A DNA stretch of 22,530 nucleotides from Proteobacteria bacterium SG_bin5 (GCA_002083475.1 LWDI01000091.1:1-22530), one strand, 5' to 3'. Positions 14,966 to 22,530 are shown, numbered from the stretch's first letter. The notes: generated by a model not told the origin, from the letters alone. A program made the numbers and translations.

Positions 14966-16060
14966 ATGCGCGTTGGTGTGCCCAAGGAGATCAAGAACCA
15001 CGAATATCGCGTCGGCCTCACCCCGCCTTCGGTCGCGGAATTGGTGCGCGCCGGGCATGAGGTGGTCGTGGAAACCCAAGCGGGCATGGGCATCGATTTC
15101 GAGGACCAGGATTATGTCGCCGCGGGCGCGCGCATTTTGGGCACCGCTGCCCAAGTGTTCGCCGAAAGCGACATGATCGTGAAAGTGAAAGAGCCGCAGC
15201 CGAGCGAGATCGCCTTGCTCGAGGCGCGCCACACCTTGTTCACTTATCTGCATCTCGCCGCCGACAAGCCGCAGGCCGAAGGGCTGATGAAGGCGGGGGC
15301 GACGTGCATCGCTTATGAAACCGTGACCGCGCACGACCGTTCCCTGCCGCTGCTCAAGCCCATGTCCGAAGTCGCGGGGCGCATGTCGGTGCAGGTCGGC
15401 GCGCATTATCTGGAGAAGGAGCAAGGCGGGCGCGGCGTGCTGCTGGGCGGCGTGCCGGGCGTGGCGCCGGCCAAGGTCGCGATTCTGGGCGGCGGCGTCT
15501 CGGGGGTGAACGCAGCGCAAATGGCGGTCGGGATGCGCGCCGATGTCACCATCTACGACATCAACAACGCGCGACTCGCCGAGCTCGACATGTTCTTCTC
15601 GAGCCAGATCAAGACGCAATATGCGAGTTCGGCGGCGATCGCGGCGGCGGTGGCGAGCGCGCATCTCGTGATCGGCGCTGTGCTGGTGCCGGGCGCCGCC
15701 GCCCCCAAGCTGGTGACGCGCGAGATGCTGAAGACGATGAAGCGCGGCTCGGTGCTCGTCGACATCGCGATCGACCAGGGCGGCTGTTTCGAAACCTCGC
15801 GCCCGACGACGCATGACGATCCGGTGTTCGTCGAGGAAGGCGTGATCCATTATTGCGTCGCGAACATGCCGGGCGCGGTCGCGCGCACCTCGGCCTTCGC
15901 GCTCAACAACGCGACGCTGCCTTTCGTGCTCAAGCTCGCCGCGCTCGGCGCCGAGGCGGCGATGGCCGAGGACGCGCATCTGGCGAACGGGCTCAACGTG
16001 TCGGGCGGCAAGATTCGCCACGCGGCGGTGGCCGAAGCGCTGGGGTTGCCGCTCAACTAA
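14966..16060 (+). CDS. ald: Alanine dehydrogenase
   Basis: 364 residues, cytoplasmic, NAD-dependent. It converts L-alanine to pyruvate and ammonium, and the reverse. Seen: MRVGVPKEIKNHEYRVGLTP at the start with pyruvate-binding R15; VKVKEP with K75; LHLAAD with H96, the catalytic histidine position; NAD-binding ILGGGVSGVNAA at 173-184 with D198 in YDIN; and IDQGGCFETSRPTTHDDP further on. The length is normal. The ATG at 14966 has GGAG 8 nt upstream; the longer in-frame reading to 14846 passes through the promoter region. Transcribed alone, divergent from kup. Confidence 0.97.
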   Translation: MRVGVPKEIKNHEYRVGLTPPSVAELVRAGHEVVVETQAGMGIDFEDQDYVAAGARILGTAAQVFAESDMIVKVKEPQPSEIALLEARHTLFTYLHLAADKPQAEGLMKAGATCIAYETVTAHDRSLPLLKPMSEVAGRMSVQVGAHYLEKEQGGRGVLLGGVPGVAPAKVAILGGGVSGVNAAQMAVGMRADVTIYDINNARLAELDMFFSSQIKTQYASSAAIAAAVASAHLVIGAVLVPGAAAPKLVTREMLKTMKRGSVLVDIAIDQGGCFETSRPTTHDDPVFVEEGVIHYCVANMPGAVARTSAFALNNATLPFVLKLAALGAEAAMAEDAHLANGLNVSGGKIRHAAVAEALGLPLN

Positions 16061-16078
16061 CGCAAAACGGTGGCGAAA

Positions 16079-16160
16079 GACGATGGGCTCGCGCGCTCGG
16101 GCCCGTCGTCGTTCACGCCCATCGTCCGGCTTGCGCCAAGGCCGGTTCGGACCGCCGAAC
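16079..16160 (+). terminator. Inverted repeats downstream of ald, possible terminator region
   Basis: GACGATGGGC (16079-16088) and its complement (16117-16126) are perfect 10-bp arms with a 28-nt spacer. CCGGC/GCCGG and GTTCGG/CCGAAC (16145-16150, 16155-16160) follow closely. The region lies between the ends of the convergent ald and membrane-protein genes. There is no T-run, so factor-independent termination is uncertain. Confidence 0.4.
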
Positions 16161-16171
16161 TTCGGCCGCTG

Positions 16172-16549
16172 TCAGGCGTGCCAATTCTTCGCCATTACCT
16201 CCAGCCCATTGATGGCGGCCCAGGGCAGCGCCACCATCCATGCGACGATGATCGTGTAGCCGATCCCGACGCCGGGCTTATTTTTGACAAAGGCATAAAG
16301 GGCGATGGCGAAGAGAATGATCGCGGCCGTCGCATAGAGGGCAATGATGGCGTTGAACAATTGCGCGTCGGATATTTCGAACGAGGCCATTTCGAAAGCC
16401 GATTTTATCGCGTAGAAGAGAGGCGCGCCGATGAGCATCAAGCCGAAGGCGACCGCTAATCCCATGAGAAATCCGGTTTGCGGCGCGCACGACATCGCCA
16501 GCATGGCCGCGATCGTCATCGCATTGAAAACGAGAAATATCGTTCGCAT
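16172..16549 (-). CDS. Small four-helix membrane protein, function unknown
   Basis: 125 residues; I do not recognise the family. Four hydrophobic segments are clear: about 3-20 (IFLVFNAMTIAAMLAMS), 27-48 (FLMGLAVAFGLMLIGAPLFY), 64-88 (LFNAIIALYATAAIILFAIA) and 95-115. Short polar loops (KSAFEMASFEISDAQ, KNKPGVG) join them. Base composition and codon use are visibly less GC-rich than in the neighbours (AAA, ATT, TTT and GAA codons are frequent), which points to later acquisition. The ATG at 16547-16549 has only a weak upstream site. It lies alone between convergent ald and co-directional GST, with an inverted repeat on its upstream side. Confidence 0.7.
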   Translation of the reverse strand: MRTIFLVFNAMTIAAMLAMSCAPQTGFLMGLAVAFGLMLIGAPLFYAIKSAFEMASFEISDAQLFNAIIALYATAAIILFAIALYAFVKNKPGVGIGYTIIVAWMVALPWAAINGLEVMAKNWHA

Positions 16550-16596
16550 GATCGTCGCTTAGACGATTTGCGTTAACTTTCACTGATCTCACGCCC

Positions 16597-16636
16597 GAGC
16601 GATCACGGGGACACCGCTCATCTCGGGTGATCGCTC
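16597..16636 (-). terminator. Inverted repeat at the end of the GST gene
   Basis: GAGCGATCAC (16597-16606) and its perfect complement (16627-16636) are separated by 20 nt; the right arm covers the GST stop codon. It may end the GST transcript and separate it from the membrane-protein gene. No U-run is present. Confidence 0.4.
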
Positions 16637-17255
16637 ACGCATAGGCATAAGTCCCGCCCTTCGACAGCGCCGCCTGATAGGCCGGCCGCGCGTGGATCTT
16701 GTCGAGCCAGGCGATCGTCGCGGGGCGGCGGTCGTCGAGGCCGGCGCGGCCGCGCGCTGCTTCCAGCGGAAAGCTCATCATCACGTCGGCGGCGGTGAAA
16801 TCGTCGCCCGCGAACCAGGGGCGGCCGGCGAGTTCGGCCTCGATATAATCGAGATGGCGGTCGATCATCGGCTGGATGCGCTTCTGCGCCGATTTGCCGA
16901 ACAGGGGCACGCGCCCGAGCACGAGCTTCAGCAGCAGCGGCGGCATCACCGAGCCTTCGGCATAATGGAGGAAATAGCGATAGCGCAGCGCGCCTGCGCG
17001 CTGGGCGGGCGCGCCGAGCCGCCCGGTCAGCTCGGTGAGATAATCGATGATCGCCCCGGTTTCGGCGACGACGCAGCCGCCGTCCTCGATCACCGGCGAT
17101 TTGCCGAGCGGGTGGACGCGCGCCAGCTCGGGCGGGGCGAGCATCGTCTTGGCGTCGCGCTGATAGAAGCGGATTTCATAAGGCAGCGCGAGTTCCTCGA
17201 GCAGCCAGAGCACGCGCTGCGAGCGCGAATTGTTGAGATGGTGGACGATGATCAT
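16635..17255 (-). CDS. Glutathione S-transferase family protein
   Basis: 206 residues, soluble. Seen: the thioredoxin-like N-domain with LNNSRSQRVLWLLEELALPYE at 7-27 (candidate catalytic serine S10 or S12), the cis-proline in HPLGKSPVIEDGG at 48-60, and the glutathione-contacting ET at 65-66 (VAETGAIIDYL). The helical C-domain carries WFAGDDFTAADVMMSFPLE, the usual N-capping region. Normal length. The ATG at 17253-17255 has AAAGGGG upstream. It probably conjugates or reduces with glutathione; the substrate is unknown. Monocistronic by appearance (105-bp gap after recA). Confidence 0.92.
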   Translation of the reverse strand: MIIVHHLNNSRSQRVLWLLEELALPYEIRFYQRDAKTMLAPPELARVHPLGKSPVIEDGGCVVAETGAIIDYLTELTGRLGAPAQRAGALRYRYFLHYAEGSVMPPLLLKLVLGRVPLFGKSAQKRIQPMIDRHLDYIEAELAGRPWFAGDDFTAADVMMSFPLEAARGRAGLDDRRPATIAWLDKIHARPAYQAALSKGGTYAYA

Positions 17256-17360
17256 GGCCGGCCCCTTTCGTTGGCGCCGAGCTTAGCCGCCCGGGCGGGC
17301 CTGTCGAGCGCCCACGACGCGCGCCACGCGCCGCGTGGTCCGCCAGGCCCGCAGCGAGGC

Positions 17361-18443
17361 TCAGAGATCGTCGGCTTCGTCGCCCTCGGGACCCGCCATC
17401 ATTTCCTCGGCGACCTGGTCCATCCGCCCGCGGATCGCGCGCTCCAGCCGTTCGGCGACGTCGCCATTCTCGGTCAGATAATTTTTCGCATTCTCGCGGC
17501 CCTGGCCGATGCGGATGCTGTCATAGCTGAACCAGGCGCCCGATTTCTCGACCAGCCCGGCCTTGACGCCCAGATCGAGAATCTCGCCGATCTTCGAGAT
17601 GCCCTGGCCGTACATGATGTCGAACTCGACCTGCTTGAACGGCGGCGCGACCTTGTTCTTCACCACCTTCACGCGGGTGGTGTTGCCGATGATGTCCTCG
17701 CGGTCCTTGATCTGGCCGGTGCGGCGAATGTCGAGGCGGACGCTCGCGTAGAATTTGAGCGCGTTGCCCCCGGTCGTCGTCTCGGGATTGCCGTACATCA
17801 CGCCGATCTTCTGGCGCAGCTGGTTGATGAAGATCACCATGCAGCGCGAGCGGCTGATCGAGCCGGTGAGCTTGCGCAGCGATTGCGACATCAACCGCGC
17901 CTGCAAACCGACATGGCTGTCGCCCATCTCGCCCTCGATTTCGGCGCGCGGCACCAGCGCGGCGACCGAATCGACCACCAGCACGTCGATCGCGTTCGAA
18001 CGCACCAGCGTATCGGTGATCTCCAGCGCCTGTTCGCCGGTATCGGGCTGCGAGACGATCAGCTGATCGATATCGACCCCCAGCTTCTTGGCATAAACCG
18101 GATCGAGCGCATGTTCGGCATCGACGAACGCGGCCATCCCGCCCTGCTTCTGCGCCTCGGCGATCACGTGCAGCGCGAGCGTCGTTTTGCCCGAACTTTC
18201 CGGCCCGTAAATCTCGATCACGCGGCCGCGCGGCAGGCCGCCCACGCCGAGCGCGATGTCGAGCCCGAGCGACCCGGTCGAGATCGCCTCGACCTGCATC
18301 GTCGCCTTGTCGCCCAGCCGCATCGCCGAGCCCTTGCCGAACGCGCGGTCGATCTGCGCGAGCGCCGCCTCCAGCGCCTTTTGGCGGTCCGCCGCCGCCT
18401 TGTCCGCCACCGCCATCGTTTCGACCACCTTGAGCTTCGTCAT
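17361..18443 (-). CDS. recA: Recombinase RecA
   Basis: 360 residues. Strand exchange in recombination and co-protease for LexA. Seen: Walker A GPESSGKTT at 80-88, FVDAEHALDP near 105-114, VLVVDSVAALVPRAEIEGEMGD with the Walker B aspartate, loop L1 following it, FINQLRQKIGVMYGNPETTTGGNALKFYAS (loop L2 region), and an acidic C-terminus ending EGDEADDL. The ATG at 18441-18443 has GAGGAG 7 nt upstream. Preceded by an SOS box at 18513-18527, so DNA-damage induction is expected. Complete and unremarkable in the core. Confidence 0.99.
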   Translation of the reverse strand: MTKLKVVETMAVADKAAADRQKALEAALAQIDRAFGKGSAMRLGDKATMQVEAISTGSLGLDIALGVGGLPRGRVIEIYGPESSGKTTLALHVIAEAQKQGGMAAFVDAEHALDPVYAKKLGVDIDQLIVSQPDTGEQALEITDTLVRSNAIDVLVVDSVAALVPRAEIEGEMGDSHVGLQARLMSQSLRKLTGSISRSRCMVIFINQLRQKIGVMYGNPETTTGGNALKFYASVRLDIRRTGQIKDREDIIGNTTRVKVVKNKVAPPFKQVEFDIMYGQGISKIGEILDLGVKAGLVEKSGAWFSYDSIRIGQGRENAKNYLTENGDVAERLERAIRGRMDQVAEEMMAGPEGDEADDL

Positions 18444-18489
18444 CGCCAGGCTCCTCGCTAGCCCGATCGCTGGGCCTGTTCAAGCCTGC

Positions 18490-18527
18490 TGCGTACAACA
18501 AATGTTCCGATCGAACAAGAGGGGAAC
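18490..18527 (-). promoter_or_regulatory. recA promoter with alphaproteobacterial SOS (LexA) box
   Basis: On the minus strand GTTCCCCTCTTGTTC (18527-18513) is an exact GTTC-N7-GTTC LexA site of the alphaproteobacterial type. A second dyad, GTTCGATCGGAAC (18516-18504), shares its last half-site. A plausible promoter overlaps: TTGTTC (18518-18513), a 17-nt spacer and TACGCA (18495-18490). LexA bound here would cover the -35 box. It lies 70 bp before the recA ATG and just after the SDR stop. Confidence 0.8.
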
Positions 18528-18538
18528 AAGGCGCGATC

Positions 18539-19534
18539 TCAGGGTTTGCCGCCGCCCCCCATCGCGCCATAAACCTGGCCCGTCGCGAAGCTGTTGCCGG
18601 GCTCGGCGAGCGCGACATAAATGCCGGCGAGCTCGCCGGGCTGGCCCGGGCGGCCGAGCGGCGTTTGCCCGCCGAACTGCTCGAGCTTTTCCATCGACGC
18701 CCCGCCCGATACCTGGAGCGGGGTCCAGATCGGCCCTGGCGCGACCCCGTTCACGCGAATGCCGCGGCTCGCCAATTGCTTGGCGAGGCTACGGACATAG
18801 CTGGTCGTCGCCGCCTTGGTCATCGCATAATCATAAAGATCGGGCGACGGATCGTCCGCCTGTTCGGAGGTGGTGCCGATGATCACCGCGCCGGGCTTCA
18901 GATGCGCGAGCGCCGCCTGGGTCATCCAAAAGGGCGCGTAGATATTGGTCTTCATCGTCCAATCGAAATTTTCGCTGCTGATGTCGAGAATCGATTGGTG
19001 CGCCTGTTGGCGGGCGGCGTTGAGCACCAGAATATCGAGCCCGCCGAGCTGCTTGGCGGCATTATCGACGAGCGCGCGGCAAAAGCCCTCGTCGCGCAGA
19101 TCGCCGGGCAGCGCGATGCCCTTACGCCCCGCCGCCTTGATCTCGCGCAGCACCAGATCGGCGTCGGGCTGCTCATCGGGCAGGAAGTTGATCGCGACGT
19201 CGGCGCCCTCGCGCGCGAAGGCGATCGCGGCGGCGGCGCCCATGCCCGAATCGCCCCCGGTGATCAGCGCGCGCCGACCCTTCAGCCGGCCCGAGCCGCG
19301 ATAGCTGCGCTCGCCATGATCGGGGCGCGGCTCCATCTTGCTCGCGAGCCCCGGCCAGGGCTGTTGCTGGCGCTTGAACGGCGGCTTGGGGTGGCGCGCG
19401 CGGGGGTCCTCGAGCGGCACCGCCTCGGCCCGCCCCTCGCCGCCCTGCGCGAGCGCGGACCCGCCCCCCAAGGCGGAGGCCGCGCCGATCGCGACGCCAC
19501 TCATCACGCTCCGCCGGGAAAGATCATCGCTCAT
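18539..19534 (-). CDS. SDR-family oxidoreductase with twin-arginine signal
   Basis: 331 residues. Seen: a Tat-type N-terminus, SRRSVMSGVAIGAASALGG at 6-24 ending SALAQ, so export to the periplasm is predicted. A proline- and basic-rich linker (about 42-75) follows, then an SDR domain with TGGDSGMG at 92-99, NAAR at 172-175 and catalytic S223, Y236 and K240 (YAMTK). It resembles the general-stress SDR group (YhdF/YdaD-like). The start at 19532-19534 was chosen because AGGAG lies 7 nt upstream; an ATG five codons earlier has no site. It lies 59 bp after the response regulator. A weak EcfG-like promoter is found in that gap. Substrate unknown. Confidence 0.88.
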   Translation of the reverse strand: MSDDLSRRSVMSGVAIGAASALGGGSALAQGGEGRAEAVPLEDPRARHPKPPFKRQQQPWPGLASKMEPRPDHGERSYRGSGRLKGRRALITGGDSGMGAAAAIAFAREGADVAINFLPDEQPDADLVLREIKAAGRKGIALPGDLRDEGFCRALVDNAAKQLGGLDILVLNAARQQAHQSILDISSENFDWTMKTNIYAPFWMTQAALAHLKPGAVIIGTTSEQADDPSPDLYDYAMTKAATTSYVRSLAKQLASRGIRVNGVAPGPIWTPLQVSGGASMEKLEQFGGQTPLGRPGQPGELAGIYVALAEPGNSFATGQVYGAMGGGGKP

Positions 19535-19564
19535 CGCTCGCTCCTGCAAGTGGGGAGCGGCATC

Positions 19565-19589
19565 AACGGGCGGCGGCGGCGGCGGTTGC
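19565..19589 (-). promoter_or_regulatory. Weak EcfG-like promoter before the SDR gene
   Basis: Minus strand: GCAAC (19589-19585), a 16-nt spacer, CGTT (19568-19565). One mismatch to the GGAAC-N16-CGTT consensus, with the right distance to the ATG (30 bp). The spacer is largely a CGG trinucleotide run (five units at 19571-19585), which may be why it fits by chance. Confidence 0.3.
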
Positions 19590-19593
19590 CGGC

Positions 19594-19944
19594 TCAGCCG
19601 AGCGAATCGAGCGCCTTGGCGACCGCGTCGATGGTGAAGGGCTTGGGCAGCACCGGGCGATCGTCGAACGGCGGGTCGACGCGCTCGCCCAGGCCGCCGC
19701 TCGCGAAGATGAAGGGCACGCCCGCCTGCGCCAGCCGCTCGGCGACCGGCCAGCTCGTCTCGCCGCCGCGCAGGTTCAAATCGAGGATCGCGGCATCGAT
19801 CCCCCCCGCCTCGACCATCGCCAAGGCCTCGGCGACGTTATCCACCGTGCCGGCGTGCGATTTGCCGAGCATATCGAGAAAATCCTCGATCATCATCGCG
19901 ATCAACGGTTCGTCCTCGACGACGAGAATTTTCTGAACGGTCAT
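19594..19944 (-). CDS. Single-domain response regulator, FAT GUY-like
   Basis: 116 residues, a receiver domain only. Seen: the acidic pocket VVEDEP at 8-13, the phosphoacceptor D55 in ILDLNL, PFIFASGG at 77-84 with S82 at the switch Thr/Ser position, and LPKPF with K101. The PFIFASG stretch resembles the PFxFATGYG motif of the FAT GUY single-domain regulators of alphaproteobacteria (SdrG of Sphingomonas), which feed the general stress response. It differs in S for T and GL for Y. GGGGGAAG lies just before the ATG at 19942-19944. It lies 21 bp after cckA, so probably in the same transcript. It has no output domain and likely acts by protein contact or phosphotransfer. Confidence 0.9.
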   Translation of the reverse strand: MTVQKILVVEDEPLIAMMIEDFLDMLGKSHAGTVDNVAEALAMVEAGGIDAAILDLNLRGGETSWPVAERLAQAGVPFIFASGGLGERVDPPFDDRPVLPKPFTIDAVAKALDSLG

Positions 19945-19965
19945 ACACTTCCCCCTAAAGCGCGA

Positions 19966-22323
19966 TCAGCGCGCCGCCAAGGCATTCCGCACCGCTTCGG
20001 CCAATTGCTGGACCGAAAAGGGCTTGGGGAGGAACGCGACGTTCGCCAGATCGATCGATTTGCGCAATTGCTCCTCGGCATAGCCCGACATGAAGAGGAT
20101 CGGCAGATCGGGATAGCGCGCGCGCGCCTGGCGGACGAGCGTGGGGCCGTCCATCTGCGGCATCACCACGTCGGAGACGAGCAGATCGGGCTTGTCGATC
20201 CGGCCGAGCAGCTCGAGCGCGGCTTCGCCATGTTCGGCGACGAGCACTTTATAGCCCTGGCGGGTAAGCGCGCGCTCGGCGACGGCGCGCACCATATCCT
20301 CGTCCTCCACCAGCAGGATCGTGCCGGTGCCCCAAAGCTCGGCGGGCTTGGCGGCGGCGGGGCGCGGCGCCTTGGCGGGCGCCTCGGCGCGGTGGACCGG
20401 GAGGTAGATGGTGAAGCGCGCCCCCTCGCCCGGCACCGAATCGGCGAAGATATAGCCGCCCGATTGCTTGACGATGCCATAGACGGTCGACAGCCCCAGC
20501 CCCGTGCCCTTGCCGACTTCCTTGGTGGTGAAAAACGGCTCGAAGATCTTGGGCAAGACGTCGGGCGGGATTCCCGATCCATTGTCGCTGATCGCGAGCG
20601 CGGTATAATCGCCCGCGGGCATGAAATCGGCGCCCATTTTGCGCACTTGTTGCGCGGAGACGGCGAAGGTCTCGATCCGCAGCACCCCGCCCCCGCGCGG
20701 CGGCTTGGCGAGGATCGCGTCGCGGGCGTTGACGGCGAGGTTCATCACCACTTGCTCGAGCTGCCCCGGATCGGCGCGCACCGCCCCCAGCGCGCGGCCA
20801 TGCGTCACCTCCAGCCGCACCGTCTCACCCAGCAAGCGCTTGAGCAGCGCCGAGACTTCGGAAATCACGTCGGGCAATTGCAGCACCTGCGGGCGCAAGG
20901 TCTGCTGGCGCGAGAAAGCGAGCAATTGCCGCGTTAGGCTCGCCGCGCGGTTCGAATTGGCGCGGATCTGCTGAATATCGTCATAATCGCTGTCGCCGGG
21001 CGCGTGGCGCATCAGCATCAGGTCGCAGTGGCCGATGATCGCGGTCAGGATATTGTTGAAATCATGCGCGACCCCGCCCGCGAGCTGGCCGACCGCCTGC
21101 ATCTTGGTCGCCTGCGCCACCTCGCGCTTCAGCCGGCCTTCCTCGCCGCTGTCCTTGAGCGCGAGCAGCACCGCCGCCTCGCCCAGCCCGCGCGCCCCGG
21201 CGAGAGTGAGCGACACCGCGTCCTCGGGCCGCGCGCGCAGCCGCACCGCGATCTCGGCGGCGTGGCTCGCGCCATTGGCGAAGCGCCGCACCGCGTCGGC
21301 GAGCGCGGCCTTGTCCTCGCGCACCACCAGATCGCCGGGATAGAGCGGGGGCGCGGCCGGATCGACCATCGCCGCGCGGCGGAAGGCGGGGTTCATCTCG
21401 ACGAAGCGCCCCTCGCGATCGACCAGCGCGATGCCGAACGGGAGCAAGCCGACCAGCGCCTGCACCGCCGCCGCGCCCCCCGCCGCGCCCAGCGCCGCCT
21501 CCTCGTCGAGCAGCGCGATCAGCAGCGGCGCGCGTTCGCCCTCGAGAAAGGGCAGTTGCACCAGGCGCAGCGGCGTGCCGCGCTCGCCCTCGCGCGCGAA
21601 GCGCAGCCGGCCCTCGGCGTCGGTCGCGAGGAACTGCGCGAAGTCGCGCCCGTCGATCGCGCCCTCGCCCGCCGCGCGCGCGGCGAGCGCGGGGTTGGCC
21701 GCGCGCACCCGCCCCTCGGGCGAGAGCAAGGCGATCATCACCCCCGCGCTCCCCAGCCGCGCGCCGACCGGGCCGGTGATGAGCGTCTCGGCCTGCCCCG
21801 CCAGATCGTGGCGCTCGCGCACCGCGATCCGCCAGACGAGCAATTCCTCGCTCGTGCCGACGCGCGCGACGCTCAGCCGCGCCTCGCCGCCCGGGAGCGC
21901 GAGCTTGGCCGTCGCGAGGCCATCGCGCCACGCCGCGCGGCCGGCGTCGGCGAGCGCGGCGACGAGCGTTTCGCCGAGCGGCAGATTGGGCGGAGTCGGC
22001 AGCCCCGCGAACAGCGCTTGATAGGCTTCGTTGGCGCAGACGAGCCGCCCGCCATGATCGGTGACCGCGATCGCCTCGCTCGCGACATCGGCGAGCGCGC
22101 AGGCGAGGCCCCAATCGCGCTCGGGCGCGAGCGCGGCCGCCGGGCGCCTGAGCCCCACCGCCGCCGCGATCAACCCGAGCCCGAGCAGCGCGCTCGCGGC
22201 GAACCCCGCCGCGATCCGCCAGTCGCCCGCCGCCCATAGGATCAGCCCGCCCGCGCCGAGCCCCGCGAGCAGAGCGATCAGCGCGGGGGTGCGCGACGGA
22301 GGTGCGGTGGCGAGGCTGGCCAT
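19966..22323 (-). CDS. cckA: Hybrid sensor histidine kinase CckA
   Basis: 785 residues. The cell-cycle kinase that phosphorylates CtrA and CpdR through ChpT in alphaproteobacteria. Seen: two membrane helices at about 13-32 and 36-57, PAS-like sensor regions at about 75-160 and 285-390, and H-box GGVAHDFNNIL with H420. DSDYDDIQQIRANSNRAA follows, a stretch I recognise from CckA proteins. The N-box is NLAVNARDA (about 528-536), then DNGSGIP and GTGLGLSTVYG (ATP lid). The C-terminal receiver has LLVEDED near 670-676, phosphoacceptor D718 in SDVVMPQMDG and K767 in LPKPF. The start ATG at 22321-22323 is preferred over the adjacent GTG one codon upstream; neither has a clear ribosome site. Complete. 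Confidence 0.93.
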   Translation of the reverse strand: MASLATAPPSRTPALIALLAGLGAGGLILWAAGDWRIAAGFAASALLGLGLIAAAVGLRRPAAALAPERDWGLACALADVASEAIAVTDHGGRLVCANEAYQALFAGLPTPPNLPLGETLVAALADAGRAAWRDGLATAKLALPGGEARLSVARVGTSEELLVWRIAVRERHDLAGQAETLITGPVGARLGSAGVMIALLSPEGRVRAANPALAARAAGEGAIDGRDFAQFLATDAEGRLRFAREGERGTPLRLVQLPFLEGERAPLLIALLDEEAALGAAGGAAAVQALVGLLPFGIALVDREGRFVEMNPAFRRAAMVDPAAPPLYPGDLVVREDKAALADAVRRFANGASHAAEIAVRLRARPEDAVSLTLAGARGLGEAAVLLALKDSGEEGRLKREVAQATKMQAVGQLAGGVAHDFNNILTAIIGHCDLMLMRHAPGDSDYDDIQQIRANSNRAASLTRQLLAFSRQQTLRPQVLQLPDVISEVSALLKRLLGETVRLEVTHGRALGAVRADPGQLEQVVMNLAVNARDAILAKPPRGGGVLRIETFAVSAQQVRKMGADFMPAGDYTALAISDNGSGIPPDVLPKIFEPFFTTKEVGKGTGLGLSTVYGIVKQSGGYIFADSVPGEGARFTIYLPVHRAEAPAKAPRPAAAKPAELWGTGTILLVEDEDMVRAVAERALTRQGYKVLVAEHGEAALELLGRIDKPDLLVSDVVMPQMDGPTLVRQARARYPDLPILFMSGYAEEQLRKSIDLANVAFLPKPFSVQQLAEAVRNALAAR

Positions 22324-22402
22324 CACCGCGTCATGGCCCAGCCATCGCCCCCGTCAAGCCTTACCCGTCACGCCTTTCCCGCCGGGGCCTAGCGATCGGC
22401 GC

Positions 22403-22530
22403 TTACCAGATGCGCACGCGCTCGGCGGGCGCCAAATAAAGCTTCTGGCCGGGCTTGGCGCCGAACGCGGCATACCAGGCATCCATGTTGCGCACGGTCC
22501 ACACGCGCTGCTCGGCGGGGGCGTGGGGAT
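22403..22530 (-). CDS. M13-family metallopeptidase, C-terminal end only
   Basis: Only the last 42 codons are inside the window; the 5' part lies beyond the right edge. The visible end reads PHAPAEQRVWTVRNMDAWY, then AAFGAKPGQKLYLAPAERVRIW and a TAA at 22403-22405. The ending with N-M-D-A-W-Y-x-A-F and a final V-R-I-W is characteristic of neprilysin-like (PepO) peptidases of family M13, whose HExxH zinc site would be outside the window. It is 79 bp upstream of cckA on the same strand. Confidence 0.82.
   Translation of the reverse strand, partial: PHAPAEQRVWTVRNMDAWYAAFGAKPGQKLYLAPAERVRIW

Noticed and set aside
16692..18461. 589-codon plus-strand open frame opposite GST and recA
   Set aside because: Antisense to recA and GST, which are certain; no recognisable domain.

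Overview
The window looks like a chromosomal segment of an alphaproteobacterium of the order Sphingomonadales (Sphingomonas-like). The DNA is very GC-rich. It carries an exosortase A (XrtA/PEP-CTERM) surface-polysaccharide locus, a CckA hybrid kinase, an alphaproteobacterial SOS box of the form GTTC-N7-GTTC in front of recA, a perfect EcfG-type (general stress) promoter, and intergenic hairpin repeats of the kind I associate with sphingomonads. The genus is inferred from gene content, not from a marker comparison.

Positions 1-10563 hold part of the XrtA locus. On the minus strand, reading from 8397 down to 1, come an AMP-forming acyl ligase, a PLP-dependent decarboxylase, an outer-membrane polysaccharide export lipoprotein, a Wzz-type chain-length protein, a BY-type tyrosine autokinase, an outer-membrane beta-barrel protein and an AAA ATPase cut by the window edge. 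Most are joined by 3-4 nt overlaps or short gaps. On the plus strand, 8892-10563, lies a tightly overlapped set: an acyl carrier protein and two alpha/beta-hydrolase-fold proteins. A small DUF3072 gene with its own stress promoter sits between the two arms. The ligase, decarboxylase, carrier protein and hydrolases look like a small biosynthetic module attached to the export machinery. Its product is, to my knowledge, not established. The exosortase itself and the glycosyltransferases must lie outside the window.

Positions 10564-10861 are non-coding and consist of a large nested inverted repeat built from short CGCGGAGGC / GCGCAGAGG units. Then follow trxB, an elongator-type tRNA-Met, a 2H-phosphoesterase (2'-5' RNA ligase-like) gene, another hairpin repeat and the potassium transporter gene kup, all on the minus strand. 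Alanine dehydrogenase (ald) diverges from kup, with a 15-bp perfect palindrome in its leader. A small four-helix membrane protein in lower-GC DNA and a glutathione S-transferase follow.

Positions 17361-22530 read on the minus strand: the end of an M13 metallopeptidase, cckA, a single-domain response regulator with a FAT GUY-like motif, a Tat-signal SDR oxidoreductase, and recA under an SOS box.

The most unusual direct observation is at 2377-2508. A 132-bp palindromic repeat (exactly 44 codons) interrupts the beginning of the beta-barrel gene between its start codon and its signal peptide without breaking the frame.
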